In this document: positions 47,167-58,852 of the stretch, piece by piece | How positions within the stretch are numbered: the first letter of the stretch is position 1 | Layout of the letters: each line of letters begins with the position of its first letter | Origin: Lycium barbarum | Taxonomy: Eukaryota > Streptophyta > Magnoliopsida > Solanales > Solanaceae | Assembly (NCBI RefSeq): GCF_019175385.1 | Contig: NC_083344.1 | Location: 64,418,782 to 64,482,781 of the forward strand | Length of the DNA stretch: 64,000 bases | Reading direction: 5' to 3' | Notes under the pieces: generated by a model | Seen by the model: only the letters and a program-made list of their open reading frames with translations | What the model was told of the DNA's origin: nothing | The model's database searches: none | Made by a program: the position numbers and the translations under genes

Positions 47167-50100
47167 ATGCCGCCAAAGGGAAAAGCTACCGCCGCCCAGA
47201 AGGGCAAGGCTACGACAAAAAGGCGGGCAGAACGAGAGCTTCCGATGAATGTAGAGGAAGGTGAATCGCAAAATGAGGTCGTGCCCGATATAGTAGAGCA
47301 AGGAGGAGCCTCAGCTCCGATTCCTCCACCGGGTGCTTCGGGTCAACAAGTATCCGAGGCCATACATTTATTGACACAATTGGTTGCCGCTCAGGCACGA
47401 TGACAGAATGCGGGCCCAAGTGATCGTTCAGCTAGTACGAGAGCCCGTGATTTTATGACCTTAAATCCCCCGGAGTTCTTTGGGTCGAGGCCGGATGAAG
47501 ATCCGCAAAACATCATTGATGAAATGTTGAGGACCTTAAAGATTATCCATGCCTCCGAGACCAAATCCGTGGAGTTGGACTCTTATAGACTCCGCGATGT
47601 GGCAGTGTTATGGTACAAAAATTGGATGGCATCAAGAGGAGAGAATGCACCACCTCCCGTTTGGCAAGAATTTGTGGATGCCTTTATTTGTCATTACTTG
47701 CCACCCGAGGTCCGCCGAGCTAGAGCGGACAGGTTCTTGAATTTAAAGCAAGGAAGCATGAGTGCCCGAGAGTATAGTATGCAATTCAATTCTTTGGCTA
47801 GGTATGCTCCAACTATGGTGGCCGACATGGGAGACCGGGTCTATAGATTTGTGAGCGGTCTGGGGCCACACTTGTTTAGAGATTGTATGACGGCCTCTTT
47901 GACAAACGGGATGGATATTTCCCGGATACAGGCTCATGCTCAGAATCTTGAGGAACGACAACAGCAGTAGAGGAGTGATCGTGATAATGATCGAAGACAA
48001 GGTAAGAGGGCTAGATCTATGGGAACGAGCAGTGAGTATAGAGGGGGACCGAGACAAATGCATTCTAGGCACTCATGTCAGTCAGCGACCAGTATGCCTC
48101 CCAGATTCTCAGATAGGAGATTTGACCATTCATTTCAGTCAGGACAGGGCCAGAGTTTGAGGGCCCTAGATTCCCTGTTTAGGGGAGACTCTAGTCAGAG
48201 GAGACCTCCAGTACCGCGGTGCAGCCAGTGCGGCAAATTGCATTCCGGACAGTGTCGTCAAGGTTCGGATGCTTGTTATGCATGCGGGCAAGTTGGTCAT
48301 ATGATGAGAGACTGTCCTTCAACGAGAGGTAGGGCTGGGACTCAGCCTACAAGTTCAGCAGCGGGTTCTTCTTCAGTACGCCCGATAGCACAGATTCCCC
48401 AGACTTCAGTAGGTAGAGGTAGAGGCAGAGGGAGAGCATTTACTTCAGGTGCTGTCCAGCCCCGCGTATATGCTCTAGCTGGGCGACAGGATCTTGAGTC
48501 CTCTCCAGATGTTGTCACAGGTACATTGGCTATATTTTCCCGTGATGTATATGCTCTGATTAATCCGGGTTCTACTTTCTCATATATTACTCTGTATATT
48601 GCTGATTGTATTGGGGTGAGACCCGAGCCGATTAAACCTTTTGAGGTGTTCACTCCGGTTGGTGATCCCGTAATAGCGAGATAAGTATATAAGAATTGTG
48701 TAGTTGTTATATGTGATCGTCAGACAAAGGCTGATTTAATTGAACTTGAGATGATAGATTTTGATGTAATTATGGGTATGGATTGGTTGGCATCCTGCTA
48801 TGCTAATGTTTGTTGCCGGACAAAAGTAGTTCGATTCCAATTTCCGGGAGAGCCCGTACTTGAATGGAAGGGTAATACAGCTTCTCCAAAGGGTAGGTTT
48901 ATTTCCTACCTTAAGGCAAAGAAGATGATAGCTAAGGGTTATATTTGTCACTTAGTTCGAGTTGATGATACCGAGGCAAAGCCACTAGCTTTTCAATCAG
49001 TTCCGGTAGTGAGTGAATTCCCAGATGTATTTCCAGATGAACTACCAGGTCTTCCTCCAGAAAGGGAAATTGATTTCGCCATTGATGTATTGCCGGACAC
49101 CAAGCCCATTTCTATTCCTCCTTATCGGATGGCCACAGCAGAATTGAAAGAGCTAAATGCACAGTTGAAAGACTTGCTTGAGAAGGGTTTCATTAGGCCC
49201 AGTTCATCACCGTGGGGAGCACCGGTCTTGTTCGTGAGAAAGAATGACGGTTCGCTACGAATGTGTATTGATTATAGACAGTTGAACAAAGTGACGGTAA
49301 AGAACAGATATCCCCTCCCCAGAATTGACGACTTGTTCGATCAATTGCAAGGTGCTAAGTGGTTTTCCAAGATAGATCTAAGATCGGGTTATCATCAAGT
49401 GAGAACTGGAGAAGAAGATATCCCCAAAACGGCTTTCAGGATGAGGTATGGGCACTATGAGTTCCGAGTAATGTCATTTGAGTTAACGAATGCCCTGGCG
49501 GTGTTCATGAATTTAATGAATAGTGTGTTCAGACCATTCTTAGATCTCTTTGTGATAGTATTTATCGATGATATTCTGGTGTATTCTCGCACAGAATCGG
49601 AACATGCAGATCATCTAAGAATTGTTCTTGGCGTTCTTCGAGCTCGGGAATTATATGCAAAGTTTTCAAAGTGCGAGTTTTGGCTTAATTCCGTGGCATT
49701 CCTGGGTCATGTTATTTCAGATGATGGCATTCGAGTCGACACTCAAAAAATTGAGGCGGTGAAGACATGGCCAAGGCATACAACACCCACAGAAGTTCGT
49801 AGTTTTCCCGGACTGGCAGGCTACTATAGAAGATTTGTAGAGGGCTTCTCATCTATTTCAGCTCCATTGACTAAACTAACACAGAAGTCAGCTAAATTCC
49901 AGTGGAGTGATGCTTGTGAGCGTAGCTTCCAAGAGTTAAAAGATAAATTGACCTCAGCCCCAGTGTTAACACTTCCAGAAGGGTCAGATGGCTATGTCAT
50001 ATATTGTGATGGTTCTGGTGTCGGACTAGGATGTGTATTGATGCAGCATGGAAAGGTTATTGCATATGCTTCGAGACAGTTGCGGAAACATAAAAGGAAT

Positions 50101-51942
50101 TATCCAACTCACGATCTTGAATTAGCTGCGGTTATTCATGCCTTGAAGATATGGAGACATTATTTGTATGGTGTACGTGTTGACATTTATACAGATCACA
50201 AAAGTCTTCAATATATTTTCAAACAGAAGGAGTTGAATCTGCGGCAGAGGCGATGGTTAGAATTACTGAAGGATTACGATGTGAATATTTTATACCACCC
50301 CGGAAAGGAAAATGTAGTAGTAGATGCACTTAGCCGTCGATGAATGGGTAGTTTACATGGAGTTCCTTCAGAGAAGCAAGAAATGGCTCGTGAGCTCCAT
50401 CGACTAGCAAATCTCGGAGTAAGTGTAATGGATTCGCGTGATGCAGGGATTAGCATCAATGACCCCACAGTTTCATCTTTGAATATAGAAGTGAAGGAAC
50501 GGCAATATGAAGATTCCCAGTTAAGCCGCTACCGAGATCTATCTCATGAAAAGGAAAAGTCTCCGTTTGAAGTTTCCATAGATGGGATTCTTAGATATCG
50601 GGGCAGGCTATGTGTACCGGATGTGGCAAATTTGTGCCAACAGGTTTTAGAGGAAGCACATTATTCCCGGTATTCTATTCATCCAGGTGCAACCAAGATG
50701 TACCATGATCTTAAATTGATATATTGGTGGGATGGCATGAAGCGAGATATAGCAGAATTTGTGGCACAATGTCCGAATTGCCAGCAAGTAAAGGCCGAGT
50801 ATCAAAAGTCGGGAGGTTTATTGCAAGCAATGGAAATTCCTACGTGGAAATGGGAAATCATTAACATGGATTTTGTTGTGGGATTACCTCGTTCATGAGG
50901 GAAGTATGATTCTATATAGGTGATCGTGGATAGATTGACAAAATCAGCCCATTTTCTTCCAGTTAGGACTACCTACTCAGCCTAAGATTATGCGAGGTTA
51001 TATCTTAAGGAAATTGTGCGACTTCATGGAATTCCTTTGGCCATTATCATAGACAGAGGGGCACAGTTTACAGCCAAGTTTTGGAAGTCTTTTCAAGAAG
51101 GTCTAGGCACTCAAGTAAAGCTTAGCACGGCATTTCACCCACAGACTGATGGACAAGCCGAGCGCACTATTCAGACCTTAGAGGATATGCTGCGAGCATG
51201 TGTGCTGGATTTCGGTGGAAGTTGGGATGATCACTTACCGCTAATTGAATTTGCGTATAACAATAGCTATTATTCCAGCATTCAAATGGCTCCATACGAG
51301 GTCTTATATGGAAGGAAATGTAGATCTCCAGTTGGATGGTTTAAAACAGGAGAAGCACAATTGATAGGCCCCGAATTGATCCAACAAACGATGGAAAAAG
51401 TTAAGGTGATCTGAGATCGATTGCTAACAGCCCAAAGCCGCCAAAAGTCTTATGCAGACAATCGCCGACGAGACCTGGAATTTCAAGTTGGCAATTGGGT
51501 GTTCCTGAAAGTGTCACCGATTAAGGGGGTGATGAGATTTGTCAAGAAAGGAAAGTTAAGCCCTAGATACATCAGACCCTATGAAATCATTAATAAGGTG
51601 GGTCAGGCAGCTTATGAATTGAAACTTCCTTCGGAGCTTGAATCGGTCCATCCAGTATTCCATGTTTCGATGCTCCGCAAGTGCATTGGAGACCCAACAA
51701 GAATAATTCCGGTAGAGGATGTGCAAGTGACAGAGAAGCTAACATACGAAGAAGTGCCTATTGCTATTCTAGATAGGCAAGTGCAAAGGCTTCGGAGTAA
51801 AGAGGTTGCTTCAGTCAAAGTTCTATGGCGGAACAACAACCGGGAAGAAATGACTTGGGAAGCAGAGGAGAAGATGAGATCCATGTACCCCTATTTGTTC
51901 CAATCCCCGGAAGAGATTCAAGATGAAACGTCGACGATATAA
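47167..51942 (+). pseudogene. Element E gag-pol polyprotein, one frame with eight nonsense codons
   Basis: The frame runs from ATG 47167 to TAA 51940-51942, 1591 codons before the stop. Domains: basic N-terminus (MPPKGKA), gag core (about residues 97-240, LWYKNW and HYLPPEVRR), zinc knuckle CYACGQVGHMMRDC (48274-48315) preceded by CSQCGKLHSGQC, protease with INPGST (48559-48576; the catalytic Asp of DPGS is Asn), RT with FIDD (49561-49572; the usual MSFGLTNAP is MSFELTNAL), RNase H (YCDGSG, LELAA, YTDHKS, VDALSR), integrase zinc domain (CPNC near 50770), core D-D-35-E (MDF, IDRG, QAER), and chromodomain (about 51745-51903). Internal stops: TGA 47401, TAG 47968, TAA 48682, TGA 50341, TGA 50896, TAG 50917, TAA 50983, TGA 51412. 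There is no frameshift. In a functional relative the protein would be cleaved into capsid, protease, RT/RNase H and integrase. Confidence 0.95.
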
Positions 51943-52148
51943 GGTATGTATGCTTTATTTTTATGTTTTTTTTGGTCGTGTGTGGCCATAGATGTGTTGA
52001 TATTGTGATGTAGCCCTGTGAGGCGATGATATTATGGGTTGCTGTGACAGGTCAGTAGTGCCAGACTACAGGGGAAACTCTGGCGAAATTTTTATAGAAT
52101 CCCGAGTGTTTAACATTCGAGGACGAATGTTCCAAAAGGGGGGAAGAA
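51943..52148 (+). other. Element E 3' untranslated region and polypurine tract
   Basis: Contains TAGCCCTGTGAGGCGATG, CATTCGAGGACGAATG and the PPT AAAA, 6 G, AAGAA at 52134-52148. It lies directly before the 3' LTR. Confidence 0.9.
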
Positions 52149-54329
52149 TGTTACACCCCAGAAATTTTCCCGTTAAGCGTACAGTGAATAGGCTAACAAG
52201 GATATAATGTATACGATGTTGTGGAGATGAGTAGTAACGTTCATTTGATTGGTATCGAGGTGTTGAACAATTGTTAAGAAGGTCCCGTAAGGATCGGAGA
52301 TTAAACGAAGTGACAAAATAAGACTCACTGAGCTGGCGAATTATACGGTAGGTTATACGAACCATATACTGGTTTTACGACCGTATAACGAACTGTTAAA
52401 GTGTCACAGAAATAAGTTGAAGAAAAGTGGGTTTTACGGTAGATTATACGGACCGTATAAAATTATACGGCCCGTCAAATGAACCGTCAAGTTGACACAG
52501 AAAGGGGTGATCACTGAGTCAGTTTTACGGTTAATTATACGGACCGTATAAATTTATACGGACTTTATAATGGACTGTATAATGGTATCGGGACTGGTTT
52601 TGTATTTATAAAAATATGATCAAAGTTCATTTTTATTATTTCTCCTTCTCACTACACGACCCAATCTCTCTCTAGAAACTTCCAAACACTTCCAAACCAA
52701 GGATTCAAGTGAAAATCTAGATCAATCACACCCAAATTCATTAAATCAAGAGTGTGAAACTCCTCATAGTTCATCTAAGTAAAGGAATTCCAAAGAAGGT
52801 GGAACTAGGGTTTTGTCTAAGTGAAGTATTTCAACTCAAGACTTGTTCAACCATCATCCAAGGTAAGTTTCATGATCACTTCATGTTGTTTAAGGTATTG
52901 GAAGGCTTAGATACTTGAAATGTAGAAGAACATAGAAAGTGGGTCATTACTGAGTGAATAGTGATATAATTGAATGATAGTGGAATTGAATCATGAAAGT
53001 TGAAGAGTTGTGATTATGAATACGTTATAATGATGTTTATATCATGAAACAAGTCTTAAATGCATGAAAACACAAAGATGAGTTATAAGGAGAAATATGG
53101 GAAAATTGGAGGAAAACGGTGGATTTTGCTAAATACATATAAATGATGATTGTTGATTGTGATATTGTGAGTAGTATTGTGAATGTTGGAAGTTGAGTAG
53201 AACATGGGAAAAGTAGTATAAACAAAGAAAGTGCTGCCCAATTTTTCCTAGAATTAACGATGCGTTCTTGTAGTCAATTTACTAATGTTAATTCGAATTC
53301 TCTCATGAAGGTAGCGACGTGATATCGAAGGAGAACAAGTGAGCGATAGCCTAGTTAAACGACCAAGGTATGTGAGGCTAGTCCTTTCCTTCTAATGGCA
53401 TGAATCCTATAGTGTAAACTCTTTATCCTCTTCACGAGTTCCCATTTTCTGAAAAGTTAAAAGCCTATATTCATAAATGTCTATATAAGATAAGAGATAC
53501 GGTATGATGATGTTATTTATTGCCTACACTAACCTTAGGTGCTAGTTCCTTCAAGGTGAGACAGAATGTCAGTAATTGCTCCATAATGGGATCGGGAGAT
53601 CACGACCTTACGTCACCCCGATAGAGTAAAGCTGATTTTGAGCCTTATGCACGTACTATGATAAGATAAGCATATGATGATAAGCATATTACTATAAGTA
53701 TTTTATGATAAGCATGACATGAGCATTTCACACCGTGCCTAGTTGGCCGGGCAGTCACCGCCTAGGCGGGCAACTATACGGATACACCATGACCTTTTGT
53801 CATGGGCAGACACCACTAGTGGGCGGCATGAGATGGTACCCCGGACACGGGAGGCCTGGACGCGGGCTAATGTTACTGATTATCACACCGTTCCGACATG
53901 GACGGGCAGCTGGCATATTATTCATATATGACATGATCATGAGTATGAGTAAGACAGCATGCATTACTTCCCTTATGATTGTCATTCAGACCCAGATGTT
54001 TCATACTGATGTTCTCATTATATTATTGATTTCTTTCTTCATTGTTTATGCCTCTCATACTCAGTACAATATTCGTACTGACGTCCGTTTTCTTTTGACT
54101 CTGTGTTCATGCCCACAGGTAGACAGGGAGGTGAGCTTGGCCCAGATCCTCAGTAGCCGTCAGTTGATAGAGAGCGCTCCATTGTTCGGAGGTGCTTATG
54201 GTCATTCTTTTGGTACATATGCATATTTTGGGCACGACGGAGTCTTGTTCCGTCTATATATATACAGTATGTCAGTAGAGGCTCGTAGATACGCAGTGTG
54301 AGTTAGATGGTCTCACAAGATGTTATCAC

Positions 54330-54381
<52 letters not shown>

Positions 54382-54559
54382 ATGGCCGAGAGGCAAATGG
54401 ATATAAAGCATTTACGTTTCTATACAAAATATGTTTTCTTATACTTTCATGTATAAAAATTTGTAAAAGAGCATTAAATGAGTAAGATAAGTAGTAGAGC
54501 GAGCGGTGCTCGGTAGCTAGCTCCGGGTACCCGTCGCGGCCCCTGGTTGGGTCATGACA
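52149..54559 (+). repeat. Element E 3' LTR
   Basis: The LTR is 2411 bp, TGTTACACCCCAG to GGTCATGACA, uninterrupted. It includes the palindrome array (about 52340-52590), TATTTATAAAAA (52603-52614), donor-like CCAAGGTAAGTTT (about 52857-52869), hairpin (about 53526-53558), CTTACGTCACCCCGAT (53608-53623), the ACTCAGTACAATATTCGTAC block (54059-54078) and a (TA) run at 54331-54379. Confidence 0.95.
52335..52614 (+). promoter_or_regulatory. Palindrome array and TATA box of E 3' LTR
   Basis: Same arrangement as in the 5' LTR, but with an extra dyad block (about 52540-52580) just before ATCGGGACTGG and the TATA box. Confidence 0.6.
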
Positions 54560-54796
54560 GACCCACTGACGATTCTCTTATCACGGTGCGTCTTCAGTAA
54601 ACCTGTCTTGACCTGCAGCACGAGATGCAGGTCCCAAAATGGAACTGTCATTACGAAAAATATGTACTGAGTATGTAAGGCAATTTGAAATACGGTAATG
54701 AAACAAGACAGTCCAGAAGATATAAAAATGAAAGTCATAATCCGAAGACAATCAATATGCAATGCATGATAAAAACCATTTGTCATATGCAATATA

Positions 54797-54820
54797 GTGT
54801 GTGTGTGTGTGTGTGTGTGT
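54797..54820. repeat. (GT)12 microsatellite in solo LTR F
   Basis: A perfect 24-bp run of GT, followed by ATATAACGTACCC. Confidence 0.97.
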
Positions 54821-56707
54821 ATATAACGTACCCAGTCCTAGTGGGACTCGGTGAGATATCGTACTCGGCCCTTTCGGGACTCGGTAAATAAGCATCATCA
54901 TCATATCCTCCCGCGTCCGGGAAAACCTCATATCATCATCATCATCATCATAACGTACCCGGCCCTTTTCGGGACTCGGTAAACTTACCCAACTGATTAG
55001 TGGTTGCACATCTACGTGCCATACCCGGCCGACTATAGCACGGTTCGATAAGTAAAATAGTGCATATAGAGTATATATATAAATGCTTGCAGAGTTCAAG
55101 AAATAGATATGGGCCTTTCGGAGTGACGTAAGATCGTGACCTCCGAATTAGTTATGGAATATATATCGAGGCCAAAAGAACAATCAATAATAGTTATGAT
55201 ATCAATATACAAGCATAAGGATTATACGTGATTTTATGGAATTTAACAAGGATCAAGGAATGCACACTAACGGACTTTTAATCATAATCAATAAGCTCTT
55301 TTAGAGAAAATCGTATAAAATATACTTTTCCATAAAATCGGTAAATCTCTTAAAACATGGTTTTTTCTCAAAATCCAGCTTTCTTATAAAAACTTATCCA
55401 TTCTTTGTAAAACTTCGGACGGTTCGAATGGAGGAGCATGCACGCTAAATAGCTCTACGACTCATGCCAAGGAAATGAGGACAGCTAAACCTTACATACT
55501 TGTCTCTGCTGTCTCACTAACCTGACTCGCTCCCTTAATCCACTGCTCGACCTTTGGTTCCAAAATCTATATCGACAAATAATTTCCTTAGTCAATTCTG
55601 TAGATTCCATAGATTTAACTTATCTAAATCCTGTAGTCCTCAGAAATTCGTTCTACGGAAAATTCGGCAGCGCTTCCTCTGTTCATAGTCCTATCCCAAG
55701 ATTATAACAATAACAACCCAACACCAGTAATCCTAACTTTAATCCATATCCAAACAGCCCATCACAATATTTATTATAATCTATCAACAACACCCATCAA
55801 AGATTTATATCAAATTTCCATCAATCCGATTTATACAAGATCTACTAAGGATTCACTTAAATTATTGATAATGAGGACGAATTTTACCTTAACTGGCTTG
55901 CATGCAAGGAATATCAGCTTAAACTCATCGCTTCCTCCCTTTTCCATAAGACCCTTTGACGGAAATACGAAGCTATAGGGCTATATGCCTCTCCCAAGCT
56001 TAGGTTGATGTTGGATTTGGTGAATTTGGCCAAAAGGTGGTGGATGTACTAAGAGGGATGGTTGTAGATGTTTTTAGAGGTGATGGAGTGTTGAATTAGG
56101 TGAGAAATGAGGCAAAAATTGAGTTTAGGGGTTTATTTATAGGGCTGTGGGTTGGGTTTGGCTTAATGGGCCGAAATTAGTGGGCTTTTTTTTTTCTAGA
56201 ATTCCCGGGTAGGTTCGGGGATTCTGGCAGTTCGTTTTAAAATGCTCATAACTTCCTACTCCGATGTCGTATTGACAAACGGCTTATTGCGTTGGAAACT
56301 AGACTTGACGAACTTCATTTTACGCTTTTGAATCACCTCAAAACTCCTTGTATGCTAAAAGCTACACTCCCCTCTAGTTGGACCAAAATTTGCTTCTGAA
56401 ATTTCACCAACTTCTTCCAAAGTCCCATTAACTTTCTTTTCTTCTATCGCTTGATCCCGGAACCTTCCGAAACTTTCCATACATGATATTTATCATTAAT
56501 TATACTTGATAAAGGTCATGTCCCTTGGTTCCAAGGTTGTCCTTCCCGGTCGCGACTTACGAGATCATAATTCATCCTCTATTTAGTTGTTGCGTACTTC
56601 CCATGACTTGTACCTTTCAAAACTTCACGGGACGTCTTCGATACTTTATTAATCCGGTGAAATGCGTGGCATGCTCATGCTCTGAGAGGGCGGGGTGTAA
56701 CACTCTA

Positions 56708-58852
56708 AATATATCAAAATCTCCTTGTGCTTCCCCTTAACTCGCTCACAATTTTGAACATTTCAACGCAAAACCTGCGACCTCATTTAATACACCTTTA
56801 ACCATCGAATCCCCATTTGTGACACCTTGATATGCCTATAACAATTCCGAATGTATCAAATCTTGCGATCTCTGCACTAACCCTCGCGCAACTACTTTCA
56901 AGTCCTTAATATTCCAAAATGCTCACCCAAGCTATCCAGTTAGTAATACTTACAACATAATACACTACCACAAATATGGTCTCATCTCGAAAATGTAACT
57001 CTAGCCTTCAAATTATAGAGATTCCCATAATTCCTTTCCGTTGAACCACTCTAGCTCATCCATTAAAGAGTGCTACAAAATTACCCAACTTGGTACAACA
57101 TAAGACATTTCATATAAACCTTAACATGTCGGTCACCTGAAATTTGCTTCTCATCAGTCGCTGATCACGAAACCTCACGGAACTTTGTCATAACACTTAG
57201 TCCATTTTTGTATACTTTTTTCTTTAGGCGTACTTAACAATCACACCTTAGCTGGAAGATGCAAGACAACAACACCACAATCCATACCTGACCCAAGTAA
57301 TACTGTTGCTTCAAATCCAAAACCTTTCCTTTTTCCAAAATGTACACCAACTATACCTTTATCTTAATTCTACAATTTCTCTGTTCCATTCATATCACAT
57401 CACCACCACCAACCAACCATCACTCAGGCCCACTCAAAAGTATACCACAAAATCATATGTCCTGCCACATAGTCGAGTCAGTCTTGGAGATTGTATTATG
57501 CCGCACGCTCAAACAACCGAAAGTTTCCATTCCTCACTCGAACTTGAAACTGAGAACCACTCTAAATCCAGCGCATCACATAAACCATCTCTCAAGAAGT
57601 CTCCCCACTAGAAATTTACCAACCAACCCCACTTATCCAAATAGAAATAATCATTGTCGATGAAATAACCCAAACCACCACTAAACCGATTCATAATCCG
57701 TAGGGATATCCTTAATTACCGAACCAGAACACTTGTAATCAAATCATGTGATTCTCTCTCTCATTCGATCAACTCCACAGAATCATAACACCAGTGGTAG
57801 CTGGAACTAGCCAAAACTTACACAAAAGACACAATGCCCTCACCCCTTGTCCAATATTAAAGTCGTTTCTATTAGTCAACCACTGGCCCCCACTAGCCTA
57901 CAACGTAACTGAACATACTAACTCATCCATGAACCCTTACATCCACTCTACATTGTATACCCACAACATAACTGTCAAATCAACAAGCTCTTGTTTCAAA
58001 TGATCCCCTCACCAATCCTCTAAACACATACGACCTTGCGAACACACTCTTTTCTGAAGGACCACAGTTTCCCAATACCTTAAATCTCTACTCGTCACAA
58101 GTAACGTTGCTTTCCGATCTAGAACCGATCAAGTACTCTTACCAATATACCCTAAGAAATCTTACCTCGTTACACTTTACCACAAAAGTCGCCTTTCCTA
58201 TCCTTATCCTCAACTCCTTTCTCAATATCTTAACACGATCACTATCCTCTTGTCGAATCCAACGATCCTCCCCAAGCTACACTTGTTTCCTGATGTTGAC
58301 ATCAATACTCTACCGTTGCTGAATTGTTGACTTGCCACTGATACACTTGTGCCACAAACCATCGCACTAAACTTGATGACGCGAAACTTCCCCATACCAA
58401 TCATATCTCGTGCAAAACATTCTTGCAAAACCATAATATTACTCCCTCGACTTCCGAACAAATCATCGCTGAAGACATGGAGGTCATGAAGTTCTCTGTA
58501 TCATCAACCCACCTCCCTATACCAAACCTAAGAGTCTAACCATAGCTGAAGGGCTAAAATTTGTCACGCGTACCTATCAAAATAACACATCCCACACCGT
58601 ACCGCGCCAATTTAAGGATGAGTTCCCACCATCCATGAGAGAATAAGACAAGCAAATTCAGATGCCAATTTAGATCGACTAGATACCAATTTGAATGAAG
58701 TTGCATAATAGGAATGAAAGAATATAAGTTTCCTAAATGCCCTATAGCCTCTCGAAGATGGGTACGAACATCTACGTACAATTCCTCAAAACTCTACTTG
58801 ACATTGCTCTTATACTCGTGAGACAGGTGAACCTAGAGCTCTGATACCAACT
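56708..58852 (-). other. Element D interior, 5' part, non-coding, with PBS
   Basis: At 58838-58849 the minus strand reads TGGTATCAGAGC, three bases inside the LTR end at 58853. The remaining ~2.1 kb is pyrimidine- and A-rich with short chance ORFs on both strands and no recognisable gag, RT or integrase. I cannot see the GCGCGC leader hairpin of B, C and E here. Confidence 0.65.
58838..58849 (-). promoter_or_regulatory. Primer-binding site of element D
   Basis: Minus strand TGGTATCAGAGC, initiator methionine tRNA type, next to the right LTR. It fixes the orientation of D. Confidence 0.88.

Larger units (their letters stand above)
44431..54559 (+). mobile_element. Element E: full-length Tekay/Del-type retrotransposon
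   Basis: The element is 10,129 bp, with TSD GACCC at 44426-44430 and 54560-54564. In order: 5' LTR (44431-46959), PBS (46964-46975), leader, one gag-pol frame (47167-51942), trailer, PPT (52134-52148) and 3' LTR (52149-54559). It is the only coding element here that nothing but a SINE has interrupted. Eight nonsense codons and a changed protease active site make it non-autonomous, but there is no frameshift, so it is the best-preserved copy. Confidence 0.96.
43988..56702 (-). mobile_element. Solo LTR F in D interior, split by element E
   Basis: Starts TGTCACACCCCC and ends GGGGTGTAACA, with TSD CTCTA at 43983-43987 and 56703-56707. Without E and one copy of its target it is 2581 bp (43988-44430 plus 54565-56702). 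There is no PBS or coding. It belongs to a family different from the Tekay LTRs, with tandem GTACCCGGCCCTTTTCGGGA stretches (about 54830-54985), a TGTACTGAGTATGTAAGGCA block (54663-54682), GAGTGACGTAAGATCGTGA (55121-55139) and (GT)12 at 54797-54820. Confidence 0.88.

Noticed and set aside
53735..54301. 188-aa ORF in E 3' LTR
   Set aside because: It lies wholly in LTR sequence that is disrupted in the sister LTR (46180-46680) and in other copies, so it is a chance open frame.
57306..58322. Several 70-107 aa ORFs in D interior
   Set aside because: Overlapping frames, low-complexity content, no recognisable domain; not conserved as far as can be seen.
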